DNA of 64,000 bases from positions 434,001-498,000 of the forward strand of contig JAXMBL010000007.1 of assembly GCA_046349915.1 (NCBI GenBank), read 5' to 3'. Within the stretch, counting starts at the first letter, position 1. Each line of letters opens with the position of its first letter. Shown here piece after piece: positions 48,178-56,700 of this stretch. Source of the stretch: CAIXSC01 sp046349915 (GTDB lineage: Bacteria; Planctomycetota; Planctomycetia; Pirellulales; Pirellulaceae). Both the position numbers and the translations under genes were made by a program. The notes beneath the pieces were generated by a model. It saw only the letters and a list, made by a program, of their open reading frames with translations. It had not been told where the DNA came from and made no database searches.

Positions 48178-49035
48178 ATGAAGTACTTCGCTATCCCCCT
48201 AGCGGTGCTTGTGGCTTGTGGTTGCTGGAGCCAAGCGAAAGAAGCTTCGGCCGCCATCGAACTGAGCACGTTCGTCAATCAATCGTTTACCGGACCCGAT
48301 CCGGTGCAGGTGCGCCTGCTGGGTGACAATGCGTCATCGGGCCAAGGCCAAACCTACGGCAACATCAGTGGCGGCGGAGAATTCCGCGTCGAGTCGTACA
48401 ATAAGACGACGTCGGCTTGGGAATCCGTGATCTACACACCGGTCGATTCCACGCTGAACCAGACGAACGTGACCGGCTCGTTCATCTGGAAGACTTTCTG
48501 CATCGAGTACGGCGAGGCGTTGGTGATGGGCAAGACCTACAATGCCTCGATCGATGATGCGGCCTACTACGGCAAGAATCTTCGACCCGGTAGCACTTCG
48601 CCCGAACCATTGTTGGATGCGACCAAGCTGCTGTATGGCCTGTATGTCGAAGGTCGGCTCGACGACGCGGTGGTCGGCTTCAATTACTTCGACGAGACAT
48701 GGGCGGACGCCCTGCAGCAGACCTTGTGGAACTTCGAGGACACGACTTCGTTTGCTGGCAATCAGGTTGCCGCTCTGACTGATTTCGCGGTCGCCAACGC
48801 CGCCAACTTGGCCAACTTTGGCCTGCAAGGCGAGATCAAGGTGTTGAATCTGTGGGATGGCGAACTGTACACGACTTCGACGTCGGCTCAAAGCCAACTG
48901 GCCTATGTGCCTAGCTCGACGCCTCCTGGCGATCCGCCTCCCGCCGTGCCCGAGCCCGCGACCCTGGCTGTTTGGTCGGTGTTGGCGGGAATTGGCATGG
49001 TTGTGTCTCGTCGCCGACGAGCCATGGTTGAGTAG
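48178..49035 (+). CDS. PEP-CTERM sorting domain protein
   Basis: 285 residues from the ATG at 48178 (GAGAGGA upstream). Signal peptide (FAIPLAVLVACGCWSQAKEA). The mature part is beta-rich and begins with IELSTFVNQSFTGPDPVQVR. The C-terminus has the PEP-CTERM signature: PAVPEPATLAVWSVLAGIG, a membrane helix and SRRRR. Such proteins are cut and attached to the envelope by an exosortase; none is in this window. The gene is followed by a hairpin and T run and by a strong terminator. Confidence 0.9.
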   Translation: MKYFAIPLAVLVACGCWSQAKEASAAIELSTFVNQSFTGPDPVQVRLLGDNASSGQGQTYGNISGGGEFRVESYNKTTSAWESVIYTPVDSTLNQTNVTGSFIWKTFCIEYGEALVMGKTYNASIDDAAYYGKNLRPGSTSPEPLLDATKLLYGLYVEGRLDDAVVGFNYFDETWADALQQTLWNFEDTTSFAGNQVAALTDFAVANAANLANFGLQGEIKVLNLWDGELYTTSTSAQSQLAYVPSSTPPGDPPPAVPEPATLAVWSVLAGIGMVVSRRRRAMVE

Positions 49036-49045
49036 TTCCGTTTTC

Positions 49046-49063
49046 TGCCCTCAGGCAGTTTTC
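49046..49063 (+). terminator. Weak terminator-like hairpin after the PEP-CTERM gene
   Basis: CTGCC-CTCA-GGCAG followed by TTTT. Short stem of five pairs. Confidence 0.45.
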
Positions 49064-49102
49064 TGGGGGCTCCGCGAGGAACAACAATCTCCTTAGAATG
49101 AG

Positions 49103-49141
49103 CGGCCGCGTAACTCGCCCACGAGTTCCGCGGCCGTTTTT
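49103..49141 (+). terminator. Strong rho-independent terminator
   Basis: CGGCCGCGTAACTCG and CGAGTTCCGCGGCCG form a 15-base stem with one mismatch and the loop CCCA, followed by five T. It separates the PEP-CTERM gene from the aminopeptidase gene and should act on transcripts coming from the left. Confidence 0.85.
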
Positions 49142-49187
49142 CGTTTCCTACTTCGCCTCGTTCGTCCCCAACATTTCGAGGAACTGT

Positions 49188-50645
49188 ATGCAGGTTGTAT
49201 CCACCGACCTTCCCGCTTCGCAACTTGACGCCGATGCCGTCGTCGTGCCTGTTTTCGCGGATCAACCCTTCTCGGGCGCGACCGCGGAGATCGATCGCGC
49301 CACCGGCGGCGCGCTCACTCGCCTACGCGACGCACGCGAACTGACGGGCAAGGTGTTGGAACTTACGGCCGTGTTGGCGCCTGCGGGAGTGAAGGCGCCT
49401 CAAGTCCTGGTGATTGGGCTGGGCGACCCAGCGAAAGTCGATCGCGGCGTGGCGTTTCGAGCTGCGTCGGCGGCCGCAAAACAATTGGCGGGAAAATCGC
49501 GAAGACGCGTGGGGTTCTATTTGAGTGAAGGGCTGCGAGCCGACATCGTGGAGAGTGCGATCTGCGGCGCGATGTCGGGTTGTCAGGGGCAGGATCTTTA
49601 TCGAGCTGAGAAGAAGAGACATCCGTTCGGCGAGTTAGTTTGGAGCGGCGCAGACGACGCGACTTTGCACTCGGGGCGAGTGATCGGCGAGAGTATCCTG
49701 CTGACTCGACGCTTGGTGAACGAGCCGCCCAACGAGATGTACCCAGAGGCGTTTGCGGTGGTGGCCGCGCGCGTGGCTGAAGAGTGTCAGCTAGAGAGCG
49801 AGATCTGGGACCGAGAACGCCTGGCGGCCGAACGCTGCGCGGCGCTGTTGGCGGTCGGCCGCGCTTCCTCGCGCCCCCCTCGGCTCGTCATTCTCAAGTA
49901 CCAAGGCGCGGCTTCCTCGGACGCCCCTTGGCTCGCCCTGGTAGGCAAAGGGGTCACATTCGACTCGGGCGGTTTGTCGCTCAAGCCCTCCGACAGCATG
50001 AAGACGATGAAGTGCGACATGGCAGGCGCCGCGACGGTCCTCGGGGCGATTCGAGCGATCGCTCGGCTGAAACTGCCTGTCAACGTGATTGCGCTGTGCG
50101 GGCTCGTTGAGAATATGATCGGCGGCGATGCCTACAAATTGGGTGATGTCATCAAGGCTCGTAATGGTCGAACGATCGAAATCCTGAACACCGACGCGGA
50201 GGGGCGAGTGGTTTTGGCCGACGTGTTGGATGTGGCTGTCGAACGAGGCGCTTCCCAGATCGTCGATCTGGCGACTTTGACCGGTGCGTGCGTCGTTGCA
50301 CTGGGGACGGATGTCGCCGGCGCCATGGCGAACGACCAGTCGTGGTGCGACGCCGTGCTGACGGCCGCTCGCACCTGCGGCGAGCCTCTTTGGCAATTGC
50401 CGATGTGGCCGGAATACAATGAGCACATCAAGAGTGAAGTCGCGGACATTCGCAACATCGGCGATGGCCGTTGGGGCGGAGCGATTGCCGGCGCCAAGTT
50501 CTTGGAAGAGTTCGTGGCGGGAAAGCCTTGGACCCACTTAGATATCGCGGGCCCCGCGTTTTTTGACGCTCCCAAGCCTTGGTTGGATGCGGGCGCCAGC
50601 GGACTTTTTGTGCGAACGCTGGTCGAGATTGCTCGCAACGAGTGA
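49188..50645 (+). CDS. pepA: Leucyl aminopeptidase, M17 family
   Basis: 485 residues from the ATG at 49188, with AGGA before it; the upstream extension would run through the terminator. The M17 catalytic domain has LALVGKGVTFDSGGLSLKPS (metal ligand Lys and Asp), MKCDMAGAATVLGAI, NTDAEGRVVLADVL (signature with metal ligands Asp and Glu) and DLATLTGACVVALGTDV. C-terminal IAGAKFLEEFV and LDIAGPAFFDAP complete the family. It removes N-terminal residues from peptides in the cytoplasm. No partner gene; a strong terminator precedes it. Confidence 0.95.
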   Translation: MQVVSTDLPASQLDADAVVVPVFADQPFSGATAEIDRATGGALTRLRDARELTGKVLELTAVLAPAGVKAPQVLVIGLGDPAKVDRGVAFRAASAAAKQLAGKSRRRVGFYLSEGLRADIVESAICGAMSGCQGQDLYRAEKKRHPFGELVWSGADDATLHSGRVIGESILLTRRLVNEPPNEMYPEAFAVVAARVAEECQLESEIWDRERLAAERCAALLAVGRASSRPPRLVILKYQGAASSDAPWLALVGKGVTFDSGGLSLKPSDSMKTMKCDMAGAATVLGAIRAIARLKLPVNVIALCGLVENMIGGDAYKLGDVIKARNGRTIEILNTDAEGRVVLADVLDVAVERGASQIVDLATLTGACVVALGTDVAGAMANDQSWCDAVLTAARTCGEPLWQLPMWPEYNEHIKSEVADIRNIGDGRWGGAIAGAKFLEEFVAGKPWTHLDIAGPAFFDAPKPWLDAGASGLFVRTLVEIARNE

Positions 50646-50824
50646 GCGCCTTCGTCCCGCCGCTTAACCTCTATGAGGCTCGCGACTTTTGACAAGCCAC
50701 CCCGAAAAGGGGAGAATGAAATCCAGGTTTTGCCACGATTCGTGGCAAGATTGGGGAGGCTGGTCCGAATACCCAGCCAAAATGGGCGCGAATTCTCGCG
50801 GCCAAAACTTGAGGAATCGTCGCA

Positions 50825-51472
50825 ATGTGGACCGTCTTCTTGATTTGCGCGGTCGTTGGTGGATCAGTCCTGCTGTGCCAAGTGGTGCTCAGCATGGTTG
50901 GGCTCGGAGGCCACGAAGTCGACATTTCGCACGGCGATGTGACCGACATCCATCTGGATGTCCCCGGTGATCATGGGCTGGATGTGCATGGGGGAACTGG
51001 GGTTGAGGAAGGGCACGACGCCGGGGGACACCATGGGTCGACATGGCTTTTCGGAGTCATTTCCTTACGAACCATGGTGGCCGCCTGCACCTTTTTCGGT
51101 TTGACTGGCCTGACCTCGATGTCGGCCGAACTGCCAATGGGAACTACGTTGTTCATCGCGATCTCGAGTGGGTTGATCGCGATGTTCGTGGTGCACGGGG
51201 TGATGCGGATGTTCTTCAAGTTGTCCGAGGACGGCACAGTCCGCTTAACCCGTGCGATCGGGCGTGAGGGGAAGGTTTACATCCCCGTACCCGCCGGAAA
51301 CTCAGGCCGAGGAAAAGTGCAATTGAAGGTGCAAGACCGGTTGGTCGAATACGCAGCCTTTACCCGAGCCGAAAAGTCGCTCGGAACAGGTGCTAGAGTT
51401 CTCGTGGTGGCCATACACGGGGGAGACACGCTGGAAGTGCGTCCCCTCGAATCGGAACCGGTTGCCTCATAA
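50825..51472 (+). CDS. NfeD-like membrane protein
   Basis: 215 residues. N-terminal membrane helix (WTVFLICAVVGGSVLLCQ), then a His/Asp/Gly-rich loop (GHEVDISHGDVTDIHLDV), two or more membrane helices (LRTMVAACTFFGLTGLTSM and TLFIAISSGLIAMFVVHGVM), and a C-terminal OB-fold-like domain (TRAIGREGKVYIPVPAGNSG, KVQLKVQDRLVEYAAF). This is the plan of YuaF/NfeD proteins, which work with flotillins. It stands directly before the flotillin gene. Confidence 0.85.
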   Translation: MWTVFLICAVVGGSVLLCQVVLSMVGLGGHEVDISHGDVTDIHLDVPGDHGLDVHGGTGVEEGHDAGGHHGSTWLFGVISLRTMVAACTFFGLTGLTSMSAELPMGTTLFIAISSGLIAMFVVHGVMRMFFKLSEDGTVRLTRAIGREGKVYIPVPAGNSGRGKVQLKVQDRLVEYAAFTRAEKSLGTGARVLVVAIHGGDTLEVRPLESEPVAS

Positions 51473-51639
51473 CCGGGGTCTGGCCCTTTACCGCCGCTGC
51501 CGTCGATCTCAACGAGTCGACGGTCGCGGACGTGGTCCCTGACAGATGTGCCCCCGGAGGGTTTGCGAGCCAGCGTGCGCGCAGACCGCCCGGTTGAGTG
51601 TTGCTACGTCTTTTCGACTCCCTATTCAGGAATCGTGAC

Positions 51640-53232
51640 ATGCAGTTGCCTGTGCTCTACGCCGATGTGACGCCCATCTTGATGGCCCTGACCGGCCTGG
51701 CGGTCGTGCTGATTTTCTTCATGTTCGTGGTGTTGCTGATCAAGCAGTTCAAACGCTGCCCCAGCAACCGCGTGCTCGTGATCTACGGAAAAACTGGCAA
51801 AGCTGGCAGCGCCGCGAAAACCATCCACGGTGGCGCGGCGTTCGTCGTGCCGCTGATTCAGGACTACGCCTATCTCAGTCTCGAACCGATTCAAATTGAA
51901 GTTCCTCTCCGCGGCGCTCTGTCGGCGGAGAATATCCGTGTGAGCGTGCCGAGCGTGTTTACGGTCGCGATCGACACCACGCCCGCCGTGATGCAAAACG
52001 CCGCGGTCCGCTTGCTCGGCCTCTCGGTCGGGGAAATCCGTAAGCAAGCCGAAGAAATCATCTTCGGTCAATTGCGACAAGTGATCGCTTCGATGCACAT
52101 CGAAGAGATCAATCGCGACCGTGATAAATTCTTGTCGCACATTCAGAATTCGCTCGAGCCGGAACTCAGCAAGATTGGTCTGCAACTGATCAACGTCAAT
52201 ATTACCGACATCACCGACGAGTCGGGGTATATCGACGCGATTGGTCAGAAGGCTGCCTCGGAAGCCATCCAGAAGGCGCGTGGCGATGTCGCCGACAACG
52301 TGCGAATGGGTGAAACTCGAGTTGCCTCGGCCGACCGCGATAAGGCGATCCAGGTCGCGGAAGCTCGAAAAGAGCAGGCGATCGGAACACGTGCCGCCGA
52401 ACGCCAACAGGCGGTCAGCATCGCGTCGTTGGAGAAGGAACAAGTCGTCGGTGAGAAAGAAGCGGCCTTCGAACGCGAAACGCAAGTGAAGCAGGCCGAA
52501 CAGCAAATGCGTATCCGCGTCGCGGAAGCGGACGCAGTCGCCATCGAGGGCGAAAACTTGTCGCAGGCCAAGATTGCGGCGTCGCAGGCCGAGTTGGCGG
52601 TGAAGCGAGCCGAAGCGTATCAAATCGGTGAGAGCAAGAAACGCGAAGCGGAGGCGGCCGTGTTGGAAGCACAAAACCGTGCCATGGCGAAAGCCGCGTC
52701 CGCTCAAGCGGAACGCGTGGAACAAGAACAACGAGCGGCGTTGGAAGCGCCCGCGAAAGCCCAGAAGGCCAAGCAAATCGTCGACGCGGAAGCCGCGGCC
52801 GAACGCCGACGACTCGAAGCCAAGGCCGAAGCCGATGCCATCTTCTTGCGATTGGATGCCGAGGCTCGTGGTAACTTCGAAATCCTCGCCAAGAAGGGCG
52901 AAGGTCTCAAGCAAATCGTGGAAGCGTGCGGTGGCTCGAAGGAAGCATTCCAACTCCTCATGCTCGAACACCTCGACAATCTGGCCGAAGCGTCCAGCCG
53001 CGCGATCTCGAACATCAAGTTCGACAAGATCGTCGTGTGGGATGGCGGCGGTCAAACGAGCGGTCGGGGAGCGGTCGGCGACTTTCTGAACGGCATGTCC
53101 AAGACGTTGCCACCTATGATGCAAGTCATGAAGGACATCGGCGGAGTGGAACTGCCCGAGGCGCTGATCAAGTTCGCGGAATCGCCCGCGCCGGACAGTG
53201 AGAACGCCACTCCTCCCGCCGCGAAGTCCTAG
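51640..53232 (+). CDS. Flotillin-like (SPFH/FloT) protein
   Basis: 530 residues from the ATG at 51640, with AGGA upstream; a GTG at 51598 is an alternative. N-terminal membrane segment (LMALTGLAVVLIFFMFVVLL). Then an SPFH domain (VLVIYGKTG, QDYAYLSLEPIQIEVPLRGA, GLQLINVNITDITDESGYID) and a long Ala/Glu/Lys/Arg coiled coil (residues about 220-430) with repeated EAE and EKE patterns, as in FloT. Flotillins organise membrane microdomains. It lies next to NfeD, as yuaF and yuaG do in Bacillus. Confidence 0.9.
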   Translation: MQLPVLYADVTPILMALTGLAVVLIFFMFVVLLIKQFKRCPSNRVLVIYGKTGKAGSAAKTIHGGAAFVVPLIQDYAYLSLEPIQIEVPLRGALSAENIRVSVPSVFTVAIDTTPAVMQNAAVRLLGLSVGEIRKQAEEIIFGQLRQVIASMHIEEINRDRDKFLSHIQNSLEPELSKIGLQLINVNITDITDESGYIDAIGQKAASEAIQKARGDVADNVRMGETRVASADRDKAIQVAEARKEQAIGTRAAERQQAVSIASLEKEQVVGEKEAAFERETQVKQAEQQMRIRVAEADAVAIEGENLSQAKIAASQAELAVKRAEAYQIGESKKREAEAAVLEAQNRAMAKAASAQAERVEQEQRAALEAPAKAQKAKQIVDAEAAAERRRLEAKAEADAIFLRLDAEARGNFEILAKKGEGLKQIVEACGGSKEAFQLLMLEHLDNLAEASSRAISNIKFDKIVVWDGGGQTSGRGAVGDFLNGMSKTLPPMMQVMKDIGGVELPEALIKFAESPAPDSENATPPAAKS

Positions 53233-53462
53233 TATTCGCCGCGAATGGATTTAGCCACGGAAGTTCACTGAAGGGCACGGAAGTACGAATGGGTGAGGCG
53301 TGATGCGCGATTGGCCGCGTCCGCCTAAGAGGGGGTGAGCCGATTGTTTGCGAGGACATCGAACTGCTCCCTCTCTCCCTCTAGATTCGTGGCGTTCGTG
53401 CGATTCGTGGTCCACAACCAGCCGTGTCATCCGTGTGAGCCGTGGTTCGCTCCGACAAGGCC
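53233..53462. other. Intergenic region with a degenerate ACCACGAAT-type repeat end
   Basis: 230 bases between the convergent flotillin and pdxJ genes. ATTCGTGGCGTTCGTGCGATTCGTGGTCC (53384-53412, in part) matches the right end of the repeat elements at 34252 and 34562; CCACGGAAGTTCACTGAAGG near 53256 resembles a left end. No gene supported. Confidence 0.5.
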
Positions 53463-54194
53463 CTATTGGCGGTTTGCGACCGCCTCGACCATTAGTCGTT
53501 TCATCTCGCGGACCGCGGTTTCCAGCCCTGTGAAAATCGCGCGGCTGATGATTGCGTGACCGATATTCAACTCCCTCATCTCGGGAATCGTTGCGATTGG
53601 CGCCACGTTCAGGTAATTCAGCCCGTGACCCGCGTGCAGCGACATGCCGAGCTGGCGGATCAATTGCCCGCCGGCGACGAGCGCCGCGAGTTGCCGTTGA
53701 CGCTCTTCCCCTTTCGCCAAGGCATATTGCCCCGTATGCAGTTCGACCGCCTGGACGCCGAGTTTCGCGCCCGCCTCGATCTGGGCCGGATCAGGGTCAA
53801 GAAACAAACTGACCACGATCCCCGCTGCTCGCAAGCGGTCGACGGCCTGCGCGATCGCGGCCTGGTGTCGAACGACATCGAGTCCGCCTTCGGTGGTGAC
53901 CTCTTCTCGCCGCTCGGGGACCAGCGTGGCTTGGTCGGGCCGAACTTCGCACGCGATGCCCACGATCTCGGGGCTGGCCGCTAGCTCCAAGTTGAGTTTC
54001 ACCGAGACTGTTTCGCGGAGCAGTCGCACATCGCGATCCTGGATGTGTCGCCGATCTTCCCGCAGGTGGACCGTGATGCCATCCGCGCCTCCCAGTTCCG
54101 CTTGAGCCGCGGCCCAAATGGGATCGGGTTCGTAGGTCCGGCGGGCTTGGCGCACCGTGGCGACGTGATCGATGTTTACGCCGAGTTCAATCAT
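53463..54194 (-). CDS. pdxJ: Pyridoxine 5'-phosphate synthase
   Basis: 243 residues from the ATG at 54194, the usual start and length. PdxJ joins 1-deoxy-xylulose 5-phosphate and 3-amino-1-hydroxyacetone 1-phosphate to pyridoxine phosphate in a TIM barrel. Hallmarks are LGVNIDHVATVRQARRTYEP, GADGITVHLREDRRHIQDRD, VSLFLDPDPAQIEAGAKLG, VELHTGQYA and LHAGHGLNYLNVAPI followed by ELNIGHAIISRA. It is the last gene of the leftward H4MPT-related run, 73 bases after the beta-RFAP synthase gene. Its link to that pathway may be only positional. Confidence 0.95.
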   Translation of the reverse strand: MIELGVNIDHVATVRQARRTYEPDPIWAAAQAELGGADGITVHLREDRRHIQDRDVRLLRETVSVKLNLELAASPEIVGIACEVRPDQATLVPERREEVTTEGGLDVVRHQAAIAQAVDRLRAAGIVVSLFLDPDPAQIEAGAKLGVQAVELHTGQYALAKGEERQRQLAALVAGGQLIRQLGMSLHAGHGLNYLNVAPIATIPEMRELNIGHAIISRAIFTGLETAVREMKRLMVEAVANRQ

Positions 54195-54267
54195 GGAGGT
54201 GATCGCGAGTCGAATGGGAAACGAAAGAAGGGTGAGCGACGCGGACAAAGATAACTCGTCCCCTCGC

Positions 54268-55314
54268 CTAAGCAACATCGATCCGCGCACCATGATTGTC
54301 GGCGGCGGTCAGCACGATGTCGAGCGGTTCAGGGAACTGCTCCGATAAGTCCTTAGCGAATTGTCTCGCGTTTGCTTCATTCGGCAAGACGGCGAATAGG
54401 GTCGGTCCCCAAGAACTTTGCCCGACGCCGCACACGCCGAGTCCGCGTATGCATTCAACGAGCGCGGTCAGCGTCGGTCCATGGAATGGGCCGCCTTGGA
54501 CCGGCGCAAAGCAATTGCCCGCGATCCAGCCATACTCGAAAATCGACGTGCTGAACCGGTCAAAGTCAGCGGCTTTCGCCGCCGGGACGATTTCTTGTCG
54601 AGCCAATTCGAGTAGGCGATCGGTCGTCTCGCGCGGGACGGGAGGCAGGCGACCAAACGCCTTGATCTCTTCGCTCCCATGCAAGCCAGCGGGAGCCCGA
54701 GGCCGAACGAGCGCGAAACGCCAACTGTCGGGAATCGCGACTCGCTGCTCCAACGGCGACAAAGTCTCATGCGCGAACTTGCCCGGCTCGATGATTAGCC
54801 CTCCCAGGCAAAATCCATAAGCGCCGATCGCTGATCGCAAACCTCGCTTCACGCTCTGCGCCAGTTGCTCGACGTTGGGTACGGCGAAACCCGCGAGATG
54901 GTAGAGAGCAGCGGCGACCGACAGACCCAGTTGTGTGCCCGTTCCCAGCCCCACATGCGGGGCTGGCGCCTCGACGACTTGCCAGCGTATGGCGGGCAGC
55001 TCGGAGACTCGATTGTGAAGCAACCAACTTCGCTGAAAGTCGGCGATGCGGCGCATGACTTCCACCTGCGCTTCGGCATTCGTCTCCGAAGCGGATGCGA
55101 TTTCGTCCGCCGCGGCGAACGACGGCAGACGTTCGGCCACGAGCTGCAAGCCAGGCCGTTCGACCATCACACCGATGCCGCCAAACTGACGCGCGTCTTG
55201 TCCCCACGAAAAGAGTCCGAAATGCAAGCGGCTCGATGCACGCACTTCCACTCGACGAATGGTCGTGCTTGCGCGGCTGTCGGCGGTTGGGGCGACCGAG
55301 AACGCTTGGTTCAT
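54268..55314 (-). CDS. mptG: beta-ribofuranosylaminobenzene 5'-phosphate (beta-RFAP) synthase
   Basis: 348 residues, GHMP-kinase fold. The enzyme condenses para-aminobenzoate with PRPP, the first committed step to methanopterin-type cofactors. VRASSRLHFGLFSWG opens the family; GIGVMVERPGLQL, HVGLGTGTQLGLSVAAALY (GHMP glycine loop), GAYGFCLGGLIIEPG and GQSSWGPTLFAVLPN follow. The gene overlaps the DUF447 gene by four bases (ATGA), and pabA/pabB lie upstream, so pABA supply and use are grouped. In methylotrophs and planctomycetes H4MPT serves in formaldehyde oxidation. Confidence 0.9.
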   Translation of the reverse strand: MNQAFSVAPTADSRASTTIRRVEVRASSRLHFGLFSWGQDARQFGGIGVMVERPGLQLVAERLPSFAAADEIASASETNAEAQVEVMRRIADFQRSWLLHNRVSELPAIRWQVVEAPAPHVGLGTGTQLGLSVAAALYHLAGFAVPNVEQLAQSVKRGLRSAIGAYGFCLGGLIIEPGKFAHETLSPLEQRVAIPDSWRFALVRPRAPAGLHGSEEIKAFGRLPPVPRETTDRLLELARQEIVPAAKAADFDRFSTSIFEYGWIAGNCFAPVQGGPFHGPTLTALVECIRGLGVCGVGQSSWGPTLFAVLPNEANARQFAKDLSEQFPEPLDIVLTAADNHGARIDVA

Positions 55315-55874
55315 GCGAGCCTCGCCCGAACGAACTCTTCCAGCACCGCGAAGCCTCGACGTTCTTGATCTCCCGCGGTTTTCTCCACAATGACCCGCAG
55401 ACGATCGAATTCGCCCCGTAACGATTCGGCGGACAGCAGATGAACTCGAGTCGCGAAGATCGCGGCTTCCAAAACGGCATGCTTTGCTCGATTGAAACCA
55501 AGAAAGTCACGCACCCGTCCGGAAGAATGGATCGAGCACTCTAAACAGACACGCGGACCGGCGGCGTCGATCGACTCAACGCGAAACGCATACCAGCGAC
55601 AGGTGTCGGCCAAACGAGGGACCGGAAACTGCTCAATCTCCGCCAACTCAGGCTGGCCAGCTAGTTGGTCGATCGCCGCTCGCGCCAAGAGTTCACAGTC
55701 GTCCGTGACGTGAAACACTCCCATCTTTTCGCGCAAGAGATTGGCGCACGTCGTCGCGGTGGGAAAGGGACGCAGGGTGAGCCGCTGCCACTCGCGCGAT
55801 ACGGACGGGCCCATCGGCGCGATGTTCACCGAACCGTCGGCATTTCGAGTCGTGACGATCCCTTCAACGATCAT
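55311..55874 (-). CDS. DUF447 family protein, H4MPT-linked
   Basis: 187 residues. IVEGIVTTRNADGSVNIAPM and CRWYAFRVESIDAAGPRVCL resemble the DUF447 family of flavin-reductase-like split-barrel proteins that stand in archaeal-type C1 gene clusters. FLGFNRAKHAVLEAAIFATR followed by HLLSAESL is a conserved C-terminal block. The gene is translationally coupled (ATGA) to beta-RFAP synthase. The exact reaction is not known to me; the context suggests a step in methanopterin synthesis or function. Confidence 0.82.
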   Translation of the reverse strand: MIVEGIVTTRNADGSVNIAPMGPSVSREWQRLTLRPFPTATTCANLLREKMGVFHVTDDCELLARAAIDQLAGQPELAEIEQFPVPRLADTCRWYAFRVESIDAAGPRVCLECSIHSSGRVRDFLGFNRAKHAVLEAAIFATRVHLLSAESLRGEFDRLRVIVEKTAGDQERRGFAVLEEFVRARLA

Positions 55875-55972
55875 GGCCGTCCTGGGGCGGGACTCGCCGA
55901 GTCACTCGGCGAGTGGAACAAAGGTGGCTGGGCGGAGACAAAACGCGTTCCGTGATCGTAATCTAGTTGCCG

Positions 55973-56677
55973 TCAAAATGTCACGGGGCGGCCGCCCGGC
56001 CCCAATGCTCCCGATCCTAACGGAGCGTCGTTGGCGCCAGGGGCTTGCGTCGGGCATTCGTCGTTCCATGTCGGCAGCGTGGAGGGAACAGGCAGTTGAG
56101 CAATGCGGAGGAAGGCGGCTAGTAGAGAGAAACCGTGCTCGGTTAGCACCGATTCGGGGTGAAATTGCACCCCGTGGACAGGCCAAAGACGATGGCGTAG
56201 AGCCATCACGGCGCCGTCTTCGGTCCAGGCCAGAGGTTCGAGTTCCTCGGGGCAGGACGATGGCTCAACGACCAGCGAATGGTATCGACCCACACGCATT
56301 GGGCTTGGCAGGTCCGCGAAGAGTCCCGTTCCCTGATGGCGAACTAAACTGGCGCGACCATGAACCGGTTCGCGAGCGCGAACAATCTTTCCGCCAAAGG
56401 CCGCGGCGATCGTCTGATGTCCCAAGCAGACGCCCAAAATGGGCAACTCGCTGGCCAGTTGCCGCACGACTTCCAGCGAGATCCCCGCTTCCGCGGGTCC
56501 ACAGGGGCCTGGCGAAATGACGACCGCGGCGGGGGGGCACGCGCGAATCTCGTCGATCGTCAATGCGTCGTTGCGGACGACGCGAGTCGGCTGGCCCAGC
56601 CGGCGAAAATACCTTGCCAAGTTATGGACAAAGCTGTCGTAGTTATCGATCAACAAGATCAAAGGAGTGATTCCCAC
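55973..56677 (-). CDS. pabA: Aminodeoxychorismate synthase, glutamine amidotransferase subunit
   Basis: 234 residues, class I glutamine amidotransferase. LLIDNYDSFVHNLARYFR opens the family; VVISPGPCGPAEAG forms the oxyanion strand; ILGVCLGHQTIAAAFGG holds the catalytic Cys; VHGVQFHPESVLTEHG holds the His and Glu. It supplies ammonia to PabB. Since PabB lies 23 bases upstream and carries the pABA-type signature, I read this as PabA; TrpG is the alternative, as the two cannot be separated by sequence alone. Confidence 0.88.
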   Translation of the reverse strand: MGITPLILLIDNYDSFVHNLARYFRRLGQPTRVVRNDALTIDEIRACPPAAVVISPGPCGPAEAGISLEVVRQLASELPILGVCLGHQTIAAAFGGKIVRAREPVHGRASLVRHQGTGLFADLPSPMRVGRYHSLVVEPSSCPEELEPLAWTEDGAVMALRHRLWPVHGVQFHPESVLTEHGFSLLAAFLRIAQLPVPSTLPTWNDECPTQAPGANDAPLGSGALGPGGRPVTF

Positions 56678-56700
56678 GCTGCGGCTCAGGTCACTGATCG

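Noticed and set aside
51622..53124. Leftward 500-codon ORF opposite the flotillin gene
   Set aside because: Open only because the Ala/Glu-rich coiled coil avoids stops on the other strand; the flotillin frame has SPFH hallmarks and a ribosome binding site.
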